Positions 46,503-57,547 of a DNA stretch of 64,000 bases are shown piece after piece. The stretch comes from Zygnema cylindricum (Eukaryota; Streptophyta; Zygnematophyceae; Zygnematales; Zygnemataceae): the NCBI GenBank assembly GCA_037447655.1, contig JBBHKE010001558.1:528025-592024 (forward strand). The letters run 5' to 3'. Numbering within the stretch: position 1 is the stretch's first letter; each line of letters begins with the position of its first letter. The notes beneath the pieces are model-generated. The model ran no database searches. It was not told where the DNA came from and saw only the letters and a list, made by a program, of their open reading frames with translations. Both the position numbers and the translations under genes were made by a program.

Positions 46503-47509
46503 TGTTGAAATTATTAGTTTTTATGGTATTTTCTAGGTCTGAATTTTAGCACAAATAGTAAAAAGAAAAAGGCGGACAGCCTGCCTCCACCTCCTCTCTC
46601 TACCCATCATACTTGTCGTAGTCACTGAGGGATAGAGAGGGTGGCTAAGCCATGGCTGTCATAGCTTAAGCAGGCAAGACTAAAGAGTGACTTATATCAC
46701 TCTCAACAAAAGGTTGAGTCCGGCAGGACTCGAACCTCCGACCGACAGAGCGCGGCGTAGCCGTTAGCTCTAACGAGTCTGTCGTAGAAGTCCGTTAAAA
46801 TTCATTAGGTTTGATATTTATTTAAACAGTGTTACCACCATAAATTCAATTAACATAATTACGAACGAAAGAACATAGAACCAAGTATTATACAGTGCGA
46901 ACATTATCTCGCACGAAAACAAATGAATCAGACATTTGTTTTCGACAACGGACATTTAATGTCGAGTTTAATCTGACGGCGTATATCAATGCCAAGATCG
47001 CGGAATGGTCACTCTTGGCGTTTATGGACGTGGCATGACGTGGCGCCACACGGAGGGATGACATTTGGTTGCAGGAATTCAGGCGAACATAAGGACAAGT
47101 GAAAAATGGACACGCGTCCACTTAATGGCGATGCCGTACATACGCCGTACAGAAAGTACATTGGCCCTAGTACTTTCTTGTACCCTACAGTGATTTGATT
47201 GGTTTGTACTTCAATAGATAGGGGTTGTGAGAGGGATTTAGGACTTAGAGAATTTGGTAGATAGGTACCTCTCTCTCTTTGAGAGTTTGTATAAATTGGA
47301 ATTTTTGCCGGCTCATACCTTATCGGCTGGTTGGCCGTTTTTAGTGATTCTTTTTGCCACGGACTCAGTGGAGTCCATGCTGCACAAGAAGGCAGTCAAA
47401 TTTTCAGTTTGCCTTCTTGGGCAACAGTGGTTGTGGCTTGAAGTGGTTTAGTTAAATACTAATAGAGGCTTTATGTATTTTGTAGTCCAATGGAGGACAC
47501 ATAATTTCA
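46503..47509 (+). repeat. 3' LTR of C1 (1007 bp)
   Basis: Partner of the 5' LTR with scattered substitutions, TG at 46503 and CA at 47509, followed by TSD GTTAT. Carries its own tRNA-like unit (46713-46794) and TATA-like TATAAATT at 47290. Confidence 0.93.
46713..46794 (-). ncRNA. tRNA-like unit in the C1 3' LTR, antisense
   Basis: Same unit as at 41375-41456. B-box GGTTCGAGTCCTGCC and the TTTT after CAACC are retained; the D-arm reads GACTCGTTAGAGC. Confidence 0.5.
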
Positions 47510-49801
47510 GTTATCGCTAAGTGTTTGTGTAGTTTAGGTGACAATTCTTGTTATCGCTAATAGTTTGTGTAATTTAGGTAACAAATCTTGTTGACGCTAT
47601 CAGTTTGTGTAATTTAGGTCACAATTATTGATAGCGCTAACTGTTTGCGTAAGTTAGATAACAATCCCTGTTAGCGCAACATTGTTAGCGCAACAGTTTG
47701 GATAATTTAGGTAACAATTCTTGTTATCGCTAACAGTTTGTGTAATTTAGGTAACAATTCCTTTTACCCCTAACTCTTTGTGTAATTTAGATAACAATTC
47801 TTGTAATCGCTAACTGTTTGTGAAATTTAGGTGACAATTCTTGTTATCGCTAAAAGTTTGTGTAATTTAGATAACAATTCCTGTTTTCGCTAACTATTTG
47901 TGTAATTTAGGTAACAATTCTGGTTATTGTTAACAATTTGTGTAATTTAGGTTTCAATTCTTGTTATCGCCTACAGTTTGTGTAATTTAGGTAACAGTTA
48001 TTGTTATAGCTAACAGTTTGTCTAAGTAAGGTTACCATTCTTGTTCGCACTAATAGTTTGTGTAAGTAAGGTAACCATTCTTGTTAACGCTAATAGTTTG
48101 TGTAAGTTAGATAACAATTCATGTTATCGCTAATAGTTTGTGTAATGTAGTTAACAATTCTTTGTTATAACTAACATTTTTTGTAATTTAGGCAACAATT
48201 CTTGTTATCGCTAACAGTTTCTGTAACTTAGGTAATAATTCTTGTTATGGCTAACAGTTTGTGTAACTTAGGTATCCATTCTTGTTAGCGCTAAGAGTAT
48301 GTGTAAGTTAGATAACAATTCATGTTCTTACTAACAGTTTGCGTAAGTTAGATAACAATTCATATTAGCACTAACTGTTTGTGTAAGTTAGGTAACCAGT
48401 CTTGTTAGCGCTAACAATTTGTGTAAGTAAGATAATAATTCATGTTATCGCTAACTATTTGTGTAGTTTAGGTAACAATTCTCGTTATTGCTAACAGTTT
48501 GTGTAATTTAGGTTACAATTTTTGTTATCGCTTATTGTTTGTGTAATTTAGGTAACAATTTTTGTTATCCCTAACTGTTTGTGTAATTTAGGGAAAAATT
48601 CTTGTTATCGTTAAAATTTTGTGTAATTTAGGTAACAATTTTTGTTATCACTAACTGTTTGCGTAAGTTAGAAAACAATTTCTGTTAGCGCTAAAAGTTT
48701 GTGTAAGTTGGGTTACAATTGTTGTTATCGCTAAGTGTTTGAGTTATTTAGGTAACAATTCTTGTTATCGCTAACAGATTGTGTAATTTAGTTAACAATT
48801 CCTGTTATCGGTAAAAGTTTGTGTAAGTTAGGTAACCATTCTTGTTAGCGCTAACAACTTGTATAAGTTAGATAACAATTTATGTTATCGCTAAGTATTT
48901 GTGTAAGTTAGACAACAATTTTTGTTATCGCTAACAATTTGTGTAATATAGGTTAGAATTATTGTCATTGCTAATAGTTTGTGTAATTTAGGTAACAATT
49001 CTTGTTATTGCTAACAGTTTGTGTAATTTAGGTAACAAGACCTTGTTATAAGTAAGTTTTTTTGTAATATATGTAATAATTCTTGTTACCGCTAACAGTT
49101 ACTGTAATTTAGGTAAAAATTATTGTTATCGCTAACAGTTTGTGTAACTTAGGTATCCATTTTTGTTTGCGCTAAAAGTTTGTGTAAGTTAGATAACAAT
49201 TCATGTTTTTGCTAACAGTTTGCGTAAGTTAGATAACAATTCGTGTTAGCGCTAACTGTTTGTGTAAGTAAGGTTACAATTCATGTTATGGCTAAGTGTT
49301 TGAGTTATTTAGGTAACAATTATTGTTAGCGCTAACAGTTTGTGTAAGTTAGGTAACCATTCTTGTTAGCGCTTATAGTTTGTGTAAGTTAGATAATAAT
49401 TCCTGTTATCGCTAACTATTTGTGTAAGTAAGGTTACCATTCTTGTTAGCGCTAATAGTTTGTGTAAGTTAGGTAACCATTTTTGTTAACGCTAACAGTT
49501 TGTGTAATTTAGGTAACAATTCCTTGTTATAACTAACATTTTTTGTAATTTAGGCAACAATTCTTGTTATCGCTATCAGTTTCTGTAATTTAGGTAACAA
49601 TTTTTGTTATCGCTAACAGTTTGTGTAACTTAGGTATCCATGCTTGTTAGCGCTAAGAGTATGTGTAAGTTAGATAACAATTCATGTTCTTGCTAACAGT
49701 TTGCGTAAGTTAGATAACAATTCATGTTATCGCTAACTATTTGTGTAATTTAGGTAACAATTCTCGTTATTGCTAACAGTTTGTGTAATTTAGGTTACAA
49801 T
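47510..49801. repeat. 40-bp satellite array S5
   Basis: Satellite between C1 and C2. Starts with the right TSD of C1 (GTTAT) and ends with the left TSD of C2 (ACAAT). Contains a 53-bp marker monomer at about 47670 with AACATTGTTAGCGC. No gene seen. Confidence 0.96.
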
Positions 49802-50845
49802 TGTTGAAATAAGTAGTTTTTAGTATATTTTCTAGGTCTAAATTTATTAGAAAAGAAAATGAGGGCAGCCTACCTCTATCTCTTCTCTCTCTCTCCCCCC
49901 CATACTTGTTGTAGTCATTGAAGGAGAGAGAGAGAGAGCAATGGAGCCATGGCTGCCTCAACTCCATAGGAAGGACTAAAGAGTGGCTTAAGCCACTCTA
50001 AACAAAAGGTTGTGTCCGGCAGGACTCGAACCCCCGACCGGCAGAGCGCGGCGTAGCCGTTAGCTCTAACCAGTCTGTCGTAGAAGTCCGTTAGGAGATA
50101 TAGGGTTTCATTACTATATAAACTATTGTATTGTACTAGATTCATTTAACTGAAACTCTTAACGCCATGCATAGATACAGTTCTACAACATACGAAGTAC
50201 TGTACTAGTTTGAAATGGATATCGCGCATTTTGTTTCGACAGCGAAACAAATATCGCGCAAGTATTTATTACGGCCGAGATTGAATTTTGCGTCAAATCT
50301 AACTGCGCACATCATCGCCGAAATCCCGGAATGGTCATTTTGGCATTTAGTGACGTGGCATGACCTGGCGTCACGTGGGAAGACATCATTCGGTTGCGGG
50401 AATTCCGAGGAACGTACGGACGAGTGGATAGTGGACACGCGTCCACTTCATGGCCTTGTCGTACAGAGGTTGTACAGAAAGTACATCGGCAGTAGTACTT
50501 TCTAGTACTATACAATTTTGTAATTGGTTCGTACAGGCAGTAGATAGGAGCTGTGAGAGGGAATTAGGAAAAACTAGGACTTAGGAAAATTTAGGTAGAT
50601 AGTCCTCTCTCTCTGAGAGTTTGTATATATTGGCATCTTTGCCACCCTATACCTTATCGGCTGGTTGGCCGTTTTTCAGTGATTCTTTTTGCTACACACT
50701 CACGGGAGTCCACGCTGCACAGGGGTGCAGTCAAATTGTCAGTTTGCCTTCTTGGGCAGAAGTGGTCGTGGTTTAAATTGGGTTAGTTAAACACTATCTA
50801 GAGGCTTTCTGTATTCTGTAGTCCAATGGAGGACACAGAATTGCA
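49802..50845 (+). repeat. 5' LTR of C2 (1044 bp)
   Basis: TGTTGAAATAAG ... GAATTGCA. Includes CT-rich tracts near 49880, an antisense tRNA-like unit, a TATA-like TATATAT at 50624, and the gag ATG at 50826. Confidence 0.94.
50009..50090 (-). ncRNA. tRNA-like unit in the C2 5' LTR, antisense
   Basis: Homolog of 41375-41456: GACTGGTTAGAGC, GGCTACGCC hairpin, GGTTCGAGTCCTGCC and a following TTTT. Here the T-stem has GGGGG in place of GCAGG, weakening one pair. Confidence 0.48.
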
Positions 50846-51798
50846 GGTTATGGGCCCACCCTCTAGGGTGCCCACCTTTAATGGATCTGGGTTCATCTAT
50901 TGGGAAGCCATGATGATGGGAGCTTTGTGTGAAAAACGATACTGGGGTATCGTCAGTGGACAAGTGAAACGTCCACCTTCGGGAACTCCACCAAGATTTG
51001 GGGGAGTAAGGTTTTCTGCAACAACGGCTGCCTCAGTGGAGGAGGCAGATGATGGGAATAGCAGTGTGTCCGAAAAGGAAAAAGGGAAGGAGACACCCCT
51101 CACTCCTATTGCCACAGTATCGGGAGCGGCGACCGTGAAGACCGTGGAGAACGATACTCAAATGTGGGAGGATGTAAACATGGCTGCCAAGAACTTCATT
51201 GTGAGGCACCTCACTCAAGGTTTGGCCACTCCTCATCTTCACATTTACAAGGCGGAGGAGTTGTGGGAGAGTTTAGTGGAGATTTATAGAGCTGGAACTA
51301 TTCAGGTGCTCCTTTTGGCTGAGCAAAAGCTATTGAGTTACACATAGAAAGGAGGAAAGATGTTAGATTACTGTAATGTTCTTTCTTGTTTGTATATGGA
51401 AATGGAAAGTGCCGGGTGGACAGGTACAATGAAAATGAAAGTTAACATCGTTATCATGAAATTACCAGATGAGTTCGAAAACATAGTGTACCGAGTACAG
51501 GGAATGCCTGATAGTTCATGGAAATGGAACACAGTAGTCTGGATGATACTTGTGCAGGAAAACACAATGGAGATTAGGAGAGGAGGAAAGAGCATTCAAG
51601 CTCTAGCAGCAGGAGGGAACTGATGGGGGAAGGACCCGAAGAAACCTTATAGAGGGGAAAGAGATCTTTTCTGGGGGACAGAGGCCCCCATAGGGTCTTT
51701 GTCATTATTGCAAAAAGTCGGGACACTTTATTGCACATTGTGTCAAGCTATCAGAGCTGAGGCTCCAAGAGAACCGTGGAGGAGGTTCTTCCGGAGGG
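50826..51798 (+). pseudogene. gag: Gag of C2
   Basis: The frame from 50826 runs 173 codons: MEDTELQVMGPPSRVPTF, GFIYWEAMMMGALCEKRYWG, a low-complexity S/E/K stretch, then QMWEDVNMAAKNFIVRHL and AEELWESLVEIYRAG. TAG at 51345 is in frame; the same frame continues (51360-51623) with SAGWTGTMKMKVN and PDEFENIVYRVQG to a TGA at 51621. The CCHC knuckle CHYCKKSGHFIAHC (51700-51741) lies in the frame of the following pol ORF, so a frame change occurred in between. C1 reads through this area in one frame, showing the ancestor was a single Gag-Pol frame. Confidence 0.87.
50846..50860 (+). promoter_or_regulatory. Primer binding site of C2, internal initiator tRNA-Met type
   Basis: GGTTATGGGCCCACC immediately after LTR CA (50845). 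Fully complementary to the anticodon arm of initiator tRNA-Met as recalled for plants. Reads as VMGPP in the Gag frame that began at 50826. Confidence 0.77.
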
Positions 51799-53463
51799 AA
51801 GAAAAAGGCACTTGTGGTTACAAAAGTGTCAAAAGAAACCGAGGATGAGTCATCTGAGGAGGATGGAGAGCTTATTCTTGACGAGAGTCTGGAGGAGAAA
51901 GAGATCCCTCGGAGGCAAAAGTGTTCCCTTGGAGCAATTCGGGAAGCTCCACAAGAAGGATGGATTATCAACTCAGGTGCATCCATGCATATGTGTCGTG
52001 ATAAAGAACTCTTCACTAAGCTAAGAAAGATTCCTATTGTAGAGATAGAGTATGGGGATGGGAGAGTGGTTACTACAGATCTAGTGGGATCAGTAGATCT
52101 GAAAGTCTTAGTGGAGGGTAAGACTTATATACTTACATTCTCAGATATACTTTACATTCCTCAGCTGAGTAAAAATCTTGTCTCTACGTCTGTGTTAGAT
52201 GACAAAGAGTTTGATACTTTCACCAGAAAGGGAGTCTTTACAGCTAAGTATGGGAATGAAGTTTACTTCACAGCAGATAAGGGTAGCCAAGGAATGTTTA
52301 GGCTTAACTTGAGTAATGAAAAGAAGAATGCTTATTATGTTGGTGTTTCTAAGGTGATGATTTGGCATAAGCGTTTGGGGCATGTGCATTTTGATAGGTT
52401 GAGGGAAATGAAAAAGCTTGGAGTAGCAGATGGCATTCAGTTTGAGGATAATGAAATGATGGATGATTGTAGTGGTTGTGCTCAAGGTAAGGCTCACAGA
52501 CTTCCCTTTCCTAAAGACGCCACATATAGAGGTGAGAAAGTGTTAGATTTGGTCCACACAGATATTTGGGAACGTGCAAAAGTACCTTCGGTTGGAGGAA
52601 AGAGGTTTATGATGACAATAATTGATGACTGGTCTAGATACTCTAGATTCTACTTTATGAAAACAAAGTCTGAAGCATCAACTTACTTCAAAGAATATAA
52701 AGCTTGGAGTGAGAAGTTGCATGAAACCCCCATTAAGAGGATAAGGAGTGATAATAGGGGGGAATATACCTCTAACGAGTTTGAGGAATATCTGAGAGAT
52801 GAGGGAGTGCAGCACCAGAAAAATGTACCATATAACCCGGAACAAAATGGGGTAGCTGAGAGGTTGAATCGAACACTAAGAGATAGTGTGGGCACTATGT
52901 TGGCAGACAAGAAAATAGGGAAGAGATTTTGGGCAGAAGCAATGAACTGTACCAACTACATTAAGAACAGAGTCCTTACCTCAGCTGTAAAGGGAATGAC
53001 ACCTTATGAGAGATGGGTCGGAAGGAAACCATATATCTCACACCTTAAAGTATTTGGTAGCCTAGTTTACAGTCTTGACACGGATAGGAAAAACTGGAAA
53101 CTAGATGCTAAGGGAAAACCTGGATACTTTGTGGGATATGATGAGGATGTTAAGGGATATAGAGTCTATGACTTAGCAAAGAAAGATATCATTCTGGTCA
53201 AACACTTACTTGTCATGGATGAAGGGAAGTCATTTGACCCTTTCAAATATACAAAGAAGATAAGGATCAGATTTCAGTCCGAAAGTGAGGAGAACTCGGT
53301 CGTTCCCGAAAAAGACATGAGTGAAACCGTGATTACAGATTCAGGGGAGATCAAAGATACAGGAGACTCACCGGAAACCTCATTTACTCCTATGGACTTC
53401 GAGGAGATAGAAGAAGCGGGACAAGATACGGTTTTTATGGACGAGGAGCCGATGAGACAGTGA
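51799..53463 (+). pseudogene. pol: Protease-integrase of C2 (549-codon frame)
   Basis: Longest open frame of the window. Order: acidic linker EDESSEEDGE; protease WIINSGASMHMCRDKE, where the catalytic Asp of D-S-G-A is Asn; pre-integrase with HKRLGHVHFDRL and CSGCAQGKAHRLPF (HHCC); integrase core with HTDIWERAK, IRSDNRGEYTSNEF and GVAERLNRTLRDS (D, D, E all present); C-terminal domain with KGKPGYFVGYDEDVKGYRVY; acidic tail to TGA 53461-53463. RT follows in the -1 frame from the same codon. Integrase looks intact, protease does not. Confidence 0.9.
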
Positions 53464-54460
53464 GAAGAAATCGAAGACTTCCATCCATTCTAGCTTCGGA
53501 GTTTGAGGGAGGAAGGAGGAGCAGCAAAAGGATACATGAAAAACAAGCAGCCCATAAGGTAACTAAGCTATCTCACCCAGATGAGCCTCAGTCATACTTA
53601 GAGGCAGTGAATAGTCTAGAGAAAGAAAGATGGATTAGAGCCATAAATGATGAGATGGATTCTATCACGGAAGCAAATACTTGGGAACTAGCGGATTGCC
53701 CTCCAGACAGAAAACCTATTGGATGTAAATGGGTATTTAAACTAAAACTGAACACAGATAATACAATTGAGAGGTATAAGGCTCGATTGGTAGCGAAGGG
53801 GTTCACCCAAAAAGAGGGGATTGACTATGAAGAGACCTTTGCTCCAGTTGTTTGGTTTCTATCGGTATGGATTCTCCTCAGTCTGGCCCCAGCGGAAGAC
53901 ATGGAAATACACCAGATGGACATTAAAACTGCTTTTCTTAATGGTGAGTTAGAGGAAGAAATTTTTATGAGGCAACCCGAACGGTTTGTGGAAGAAGGAG
54001 AAGAGAGCAAAGTCTGCAGGCTCATAAAGTCCTTATATGGACTGAAACAGGCTCCCCGACATTGGAATAAAAAACTAGATGAGTTTCTCACCGATCTGGG
54101 ATACATCCGGATCAGCTCTGACCATTCTATCTATATGTTTGAAGATGAGAATGGTGTCATTTTTATTGCAATTTATGTGGATGATCTACTTGTGTTAAGT
54201 AAGTCTTTGGAGAATATCAATAGGCTAAAGAAAGATCTTAGGGGCAGATTTGATATGAAGGATTTAGGGGAGGCAAAATATATTTTGGGGATCCAAATGG
54301 AGAGAGATAAGGGGGAAGAAGATTATCAGACTTACTCAGAAAGAAGCAATAGGTAATATGCTTGAGAAATTCCAGATGGAAAATGCTAACAGTTGTACCA
54401 CTCCCATGGACTTGAAAAAAGTAAGTGATGGGAGTGTAGAATGAGGAGTGACGATCTTAG
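53460..54460 (+). pseudogene. pol: Reverse transcriptase of C2
   Basis: A 298-codon frame beginning at the IN stop. It holds the linker RRNRRLPSILASEFEGGRRS, ITEANTWELADCPPDRKPIG, ERYKARLVAKGFTQKEGIDY, HQMDIKTAFLNGELEEEIFM, LKQAPRHWNKKLDEFLTDLG, IAIYVDDLLVLSKS and DLGEAKYILGIQMERD. At about 54310 an extra G in a G run shifts the frame (EEDYQTYSERS instead of KKIIRLTQKEA) and it stops at 54356. Catalytic residues are intact. The apparent start is only a GTG at the frame junction. Confidence 0.89.
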
Positions 54461-54468
54461 ACGATTAG

Positions 54469-55175
54469 ATGAGTCTAGAGGAGAGAGAGTTCATCAAGTC
54501 TATTTCTTATAGACAGGTCGTAGGAAGCTTAATCTATTTTATGAATTGTACCAGGCCAGACATAGCGGCGGCAGTTGGTGTACTCAGTAGGAGTCTTAAT
54601 GATCATAGGAAGAGGGATTGGGAGGCAGCCAAGAGAGTCATGAGATATCTGGTGGGAACTAGTGAGTTATGGTTGCATTTGGGAGGGGAGCACACTGACA
54701 TCACTACTTCGAGTGATGCCAGTTATGGGGACGCACCTATGAGACGATGCACTTCTGGGTATGTGTTCTATGTTGGGGAAGGTGCTTGCTGTTGGAGCAG
54801 TAAGCAACAAAAGGTGGTTGCTCAGTCCACTATGGAGGCTGAGTACATGGCCTCTTGTTCTGATGTGAAAGAGTTGATGTGGGTCAAGTCCTTACTACAA
54901 GAACAGGGGTATATGAAAAAGGGAGTGCAGGAAGTTTTTTGTGATAATTAAGCGGCCATAGCAATTGCAGCCAATCCAAAAGATCAATTTAAGGCTAAAC
55001 ATATGGACATAAAATTAAGTTTTGTAAGAGAAAAAGTGGAGGATAAAATAGTGAATCTTGTATATAGATCTGATGAGGAAATGGTGGTTGACATGATGAC
55101 AAAACCTGTGCCCTCTCCAAAGTTAAAATATTGTAGGGAAAAATGTGGCTTAAAAGAAAAATTAAAATTAGACTA
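54469..55175 (+). pseudogene. pol: RNase H of C2
   Basis: Frame 54469-54951 has SYRQVVGSLIYFMNCTRPDI, AAVGVLSRSLNDHRKRDWEA, ASYGDAPMRRCTSGYVFYVG, QSTMEAEYMASCSDVKELMW and EVFCDN, then TAA where Gln is expected. The same frame goes on with AAIAIAANPKDQFKAKHMDI, KLSFVREKVEDKIVNLVYR and MMTKPVPSPKLKYCREKCGL to the true end at about 55175, 15 bases before the 3' LTR. Confidence 0.88.
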
Positions 55176-55189
55176 GAAAATAAGGGGAG
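55176..55189 (+). promoter_or_regulatory. Polypurine tract of C2
   Basis: GAAAATAAGGGGAG directly before the LTR TG at 55190. Confidence 0.77.
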
Positions 55190-56232
55190 TGTTGAAATAA
55201 GTAGTTTTTAGTATATTTTCTAGGTCTAAATTTATTAGAAAAGAAAATGTAGGCAGCCTGCCTCTTTCTCTTCTCTCTCTCTCGCCCCTATACTTGTTGT
55301 AGTCACTGAAGGAGAGAGAGAGAGAGCAATGGAGCCATGGCTGCCTCAACTCCATAGGAAGGACTAAAGAGTGGTTTAAGCCACTCTCAACAAAAGGTTG
55401 AGTCCGGCAGGACTCGAACCCCCGACCGACAGAGCGCGGTGTAGCCGTTAGCTCAAACCAGTCTGTCGTAGAAGTCTGTTAGGAGATATACGGTTTCATT
55501 ACTATTTAAACTATTGTAATGTACTAGATTCATTTAACTGAAACTCTTAACGCCACGCATAGATACAGTTCTACAAAATACGAAGTACTGTACTTGTTTG
55601 AAATGAATATCGCGCATTTTGTTTCGACAGCGAAACAAATATCGCGCAAGTATTTATTACGGCCGAGATTGAATTTCGCGTCAAATCTAACGGCGCACAT
55701 CATCGCCGAAATCCCGGAATGGTCATTTTGGCATTTAGTGACGTGGCATGACCTGGCGTCACGTGGGAAGACATCATTCGGTCGCGGGAATTCCGAGGAA
55801 CGTACGGACGAGTGGAAAGTGGACACGCGTCCACTTAATGGCCTTGTCGTACAGAGGTTGTACAGAAAGTACATCGGCAGTAGTGCTTTCTAGTACTATA
55901 CAGTTTTGTGATTGGTTCGTACAGGTAGTAGATAGGAGCTGTGAGAGGGAATTAGGAAAAACTAGGACTTAGGAAAATTTAGGTAGATAGTCCTCTCTCT
56001 CTGAGAGTTTGTATAAATTGGCATCTTTGGCGCCCTATAACTTATCGACTGGTTGGCCGTTTTCAGTGATTCTTTTTGCTACGGACTCAGGGGAGTCCAG
56101 GCTGCAAAGGGGTGCAGTCAAATTGTCAGTTTGCCTTCTTGGGCAGAAGTGGTCGTGGCTTAAAGTGGGTTAGTTAAACACTATCTAGAGGCTTCTTGTA
56201 TTCTGTAGTTCAATGGAGGACACAGAATTGCA
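55190..56232 (+). repeat. 3' LTR of C2 (1043 bp)
   Basis: Partner of the 5' LTR with few visible substitutions, same termini, followed by ACAAT. Carries a tRNA-like unit at 55397-55478 and TATAAAT at 56012. Confidence 0.94.
55397..55478 (-). ncRNA. tRNA-like unit in the C2 3' LTR, antisense
   Basis: Same unit as at 50009-50090, with GGTTTGAGC in the D-arm region and an intact B-box GGTTCGAGTCC followed by CAACCTTTTG. Confidence 0.48.
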
Positions 56233-56844
56233 ACAATTCTTGTTATCGCTTATTGTTTGTGTAATTTAGGTAAAAAATTTTGTTACCCCTAACCGTTTGT
56301 GTAATTTAGGTTACAATTGTTGTTATCACTAACTGTTTGTGTAATTTAGGTAACAATTCCTATTATCGCTAACATTTTGTGTAATTTAGGTAACAATTCT
56401 TGTTATCGTTAACTCTTTCTGTAATTTAGGTAACAAATCCAATAAACACTAACAGTTTTTGTAATTTAGGTAACAATTATTGTTAGCGCTAACTGTTTGT
56501 GTAATTTAGGTAACAAGTGTTGTTATCGCTAACTGGTTGTGTAATTTAGGTAACAATTCTTGTTTTCGCTAACAGATTGTGTAATTTAGGTCATAATTCC
56601 TGTTATCGGTAACAGTTTGTGTAATTTAGGTAACCATTCTTGTTAGCGCTAACAACTTGTGTAAGTTAGATAACAATTTATGTTATCGCTAACTATTTGT
56701 GTAAGTTAGACAACAATTCTTGTTATCGCTAACAATTTGTGTAATATAGGTTAGAATTATTGTCATTGCTAACAGTTTGTGTAATTTAGGTAACAACTCT
56801 TGTTATTGCTAACTGTTTGTGAAATTTAGGTAACAATTCTTATT
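56233..56844. repeat. 40-bp satellite array S6
   Basis: About 15 monomers between C2 and E, starting with TSD ACAAT and ending with TSD TTATT (56840-56844). No gene seen. Confidence 0.95.
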
Positions 56845-57547
56845 TGTTGAAGGTCATGGGCATTAAAACTCGATTGCGATCCACTCCCACTAGGAGTCAC
56901 ACTTGCACCAGCAGGTGGAGCACTAGGGCTAATAGGAGCACTTGCAACAGGAGCAGAGCCATTATCAAACATGTTAACGGAAGCAAACCCAAAGAGAAAT
57001 GCCTAAAAGACTAGATCTATAGTGTAAGATATGTTACTCCCAACGTAAGAGGTCTTTCAACCAAACAAACATGTACTACAAGCAAATAAGAGACAATAGA
57101 GCATAAAACACCTTAAACAGCACTCAGTGCTCTCATTTCCTTAACTCTTGTGTAGAATGTACATTTTGTGTTGAATTGATCAATCTTAATTGAAGTAAAT
57201 ACTCAAAAGATCTAGCAAACATCTTAAAAGATATAGAAAACATCTAAAATATCTAGAAAACATAAAAAACGTATGTACAAGGTTCACCTAAATATCTACT
57301 GACAAAAATCTAAGTACTTGGACCAAAATTGTCAAGTAACAATATCTAGACCCTAAAAATCCGGAAGATATGTTTCGCGTCTACATTCCTAGGCGGTCGT
57401 ACACACTAATAAACTCAAAGATAACTATTCAAAAAGATACTAGAAAAACCACACTAATTATTGCTAATATTGAATAGTTGGTGGTCCAAAAATATTCAGA
57501 GTCCTAGACTCAAATTCTTAAGGCTTACTAAAGCTTACTTTTCAATA
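56845..57547 (-). repeat. LTR of E, left copy (703 bp)
   Basis: The minus strand begins TATTGAAAAGTAAGC and ends ACCTTCAACA. The last 128 bases start with an ATG (complement at 56970-56972) and encode MFDNGSAPVASAPISPSAPP, a Gag N-terminus inside the LTR. Very similar to 60554-61255. Confidence 0.87.

Larger units (their letters stand above)
41166..47509 (+). mobile_element. Copia element C1, full length, TSD GTTAT
   Basis: A 6344-bp plus-strand copia element with LTRs 41166-42171 and 46503-47509, TSD GTTAT at 41161-41165 and 47510-47514, PBS at 42172 and PPT just before 46503. The flanks rejoin to a normal monomer. Gag and pol are broken by more than ten stops and several frame changes. It is a sister of C2, sharing domain order, LTR layout and the IN/RT frame change, but more decayed inside. 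Confidence 0.92.
49802..56232 (+). mobile_element. Copia element C2, full length and best preserved, TSD ACAAT
   Basis: A 6431-bp plus-strand copia element with LTRs 49802-50845 and 55190-56232, TSD ACAAT at 49797-49801 and 56233-56237, PBS at 50846 and PPT before 55190. Excision restores GGTTACAATTCTTGTTATCG, a normal monomer. Pol has a 549-codon frame and a 298-codon frame. Remaining lesions are two stops and a frame change in Gag, protease Asp to Asn, the IN/RT -1 frame change, an extra G in RT, and a stop in RNase H. Confidence 0.94.

Noticed and set aside
49915-50505. Overlapping open frames on both strands in C2 LTRs
   Set aside because: They recur in both LTRs, conflict with each other, and cover the U3 and tRNA-like region; nothing suggests a protein.
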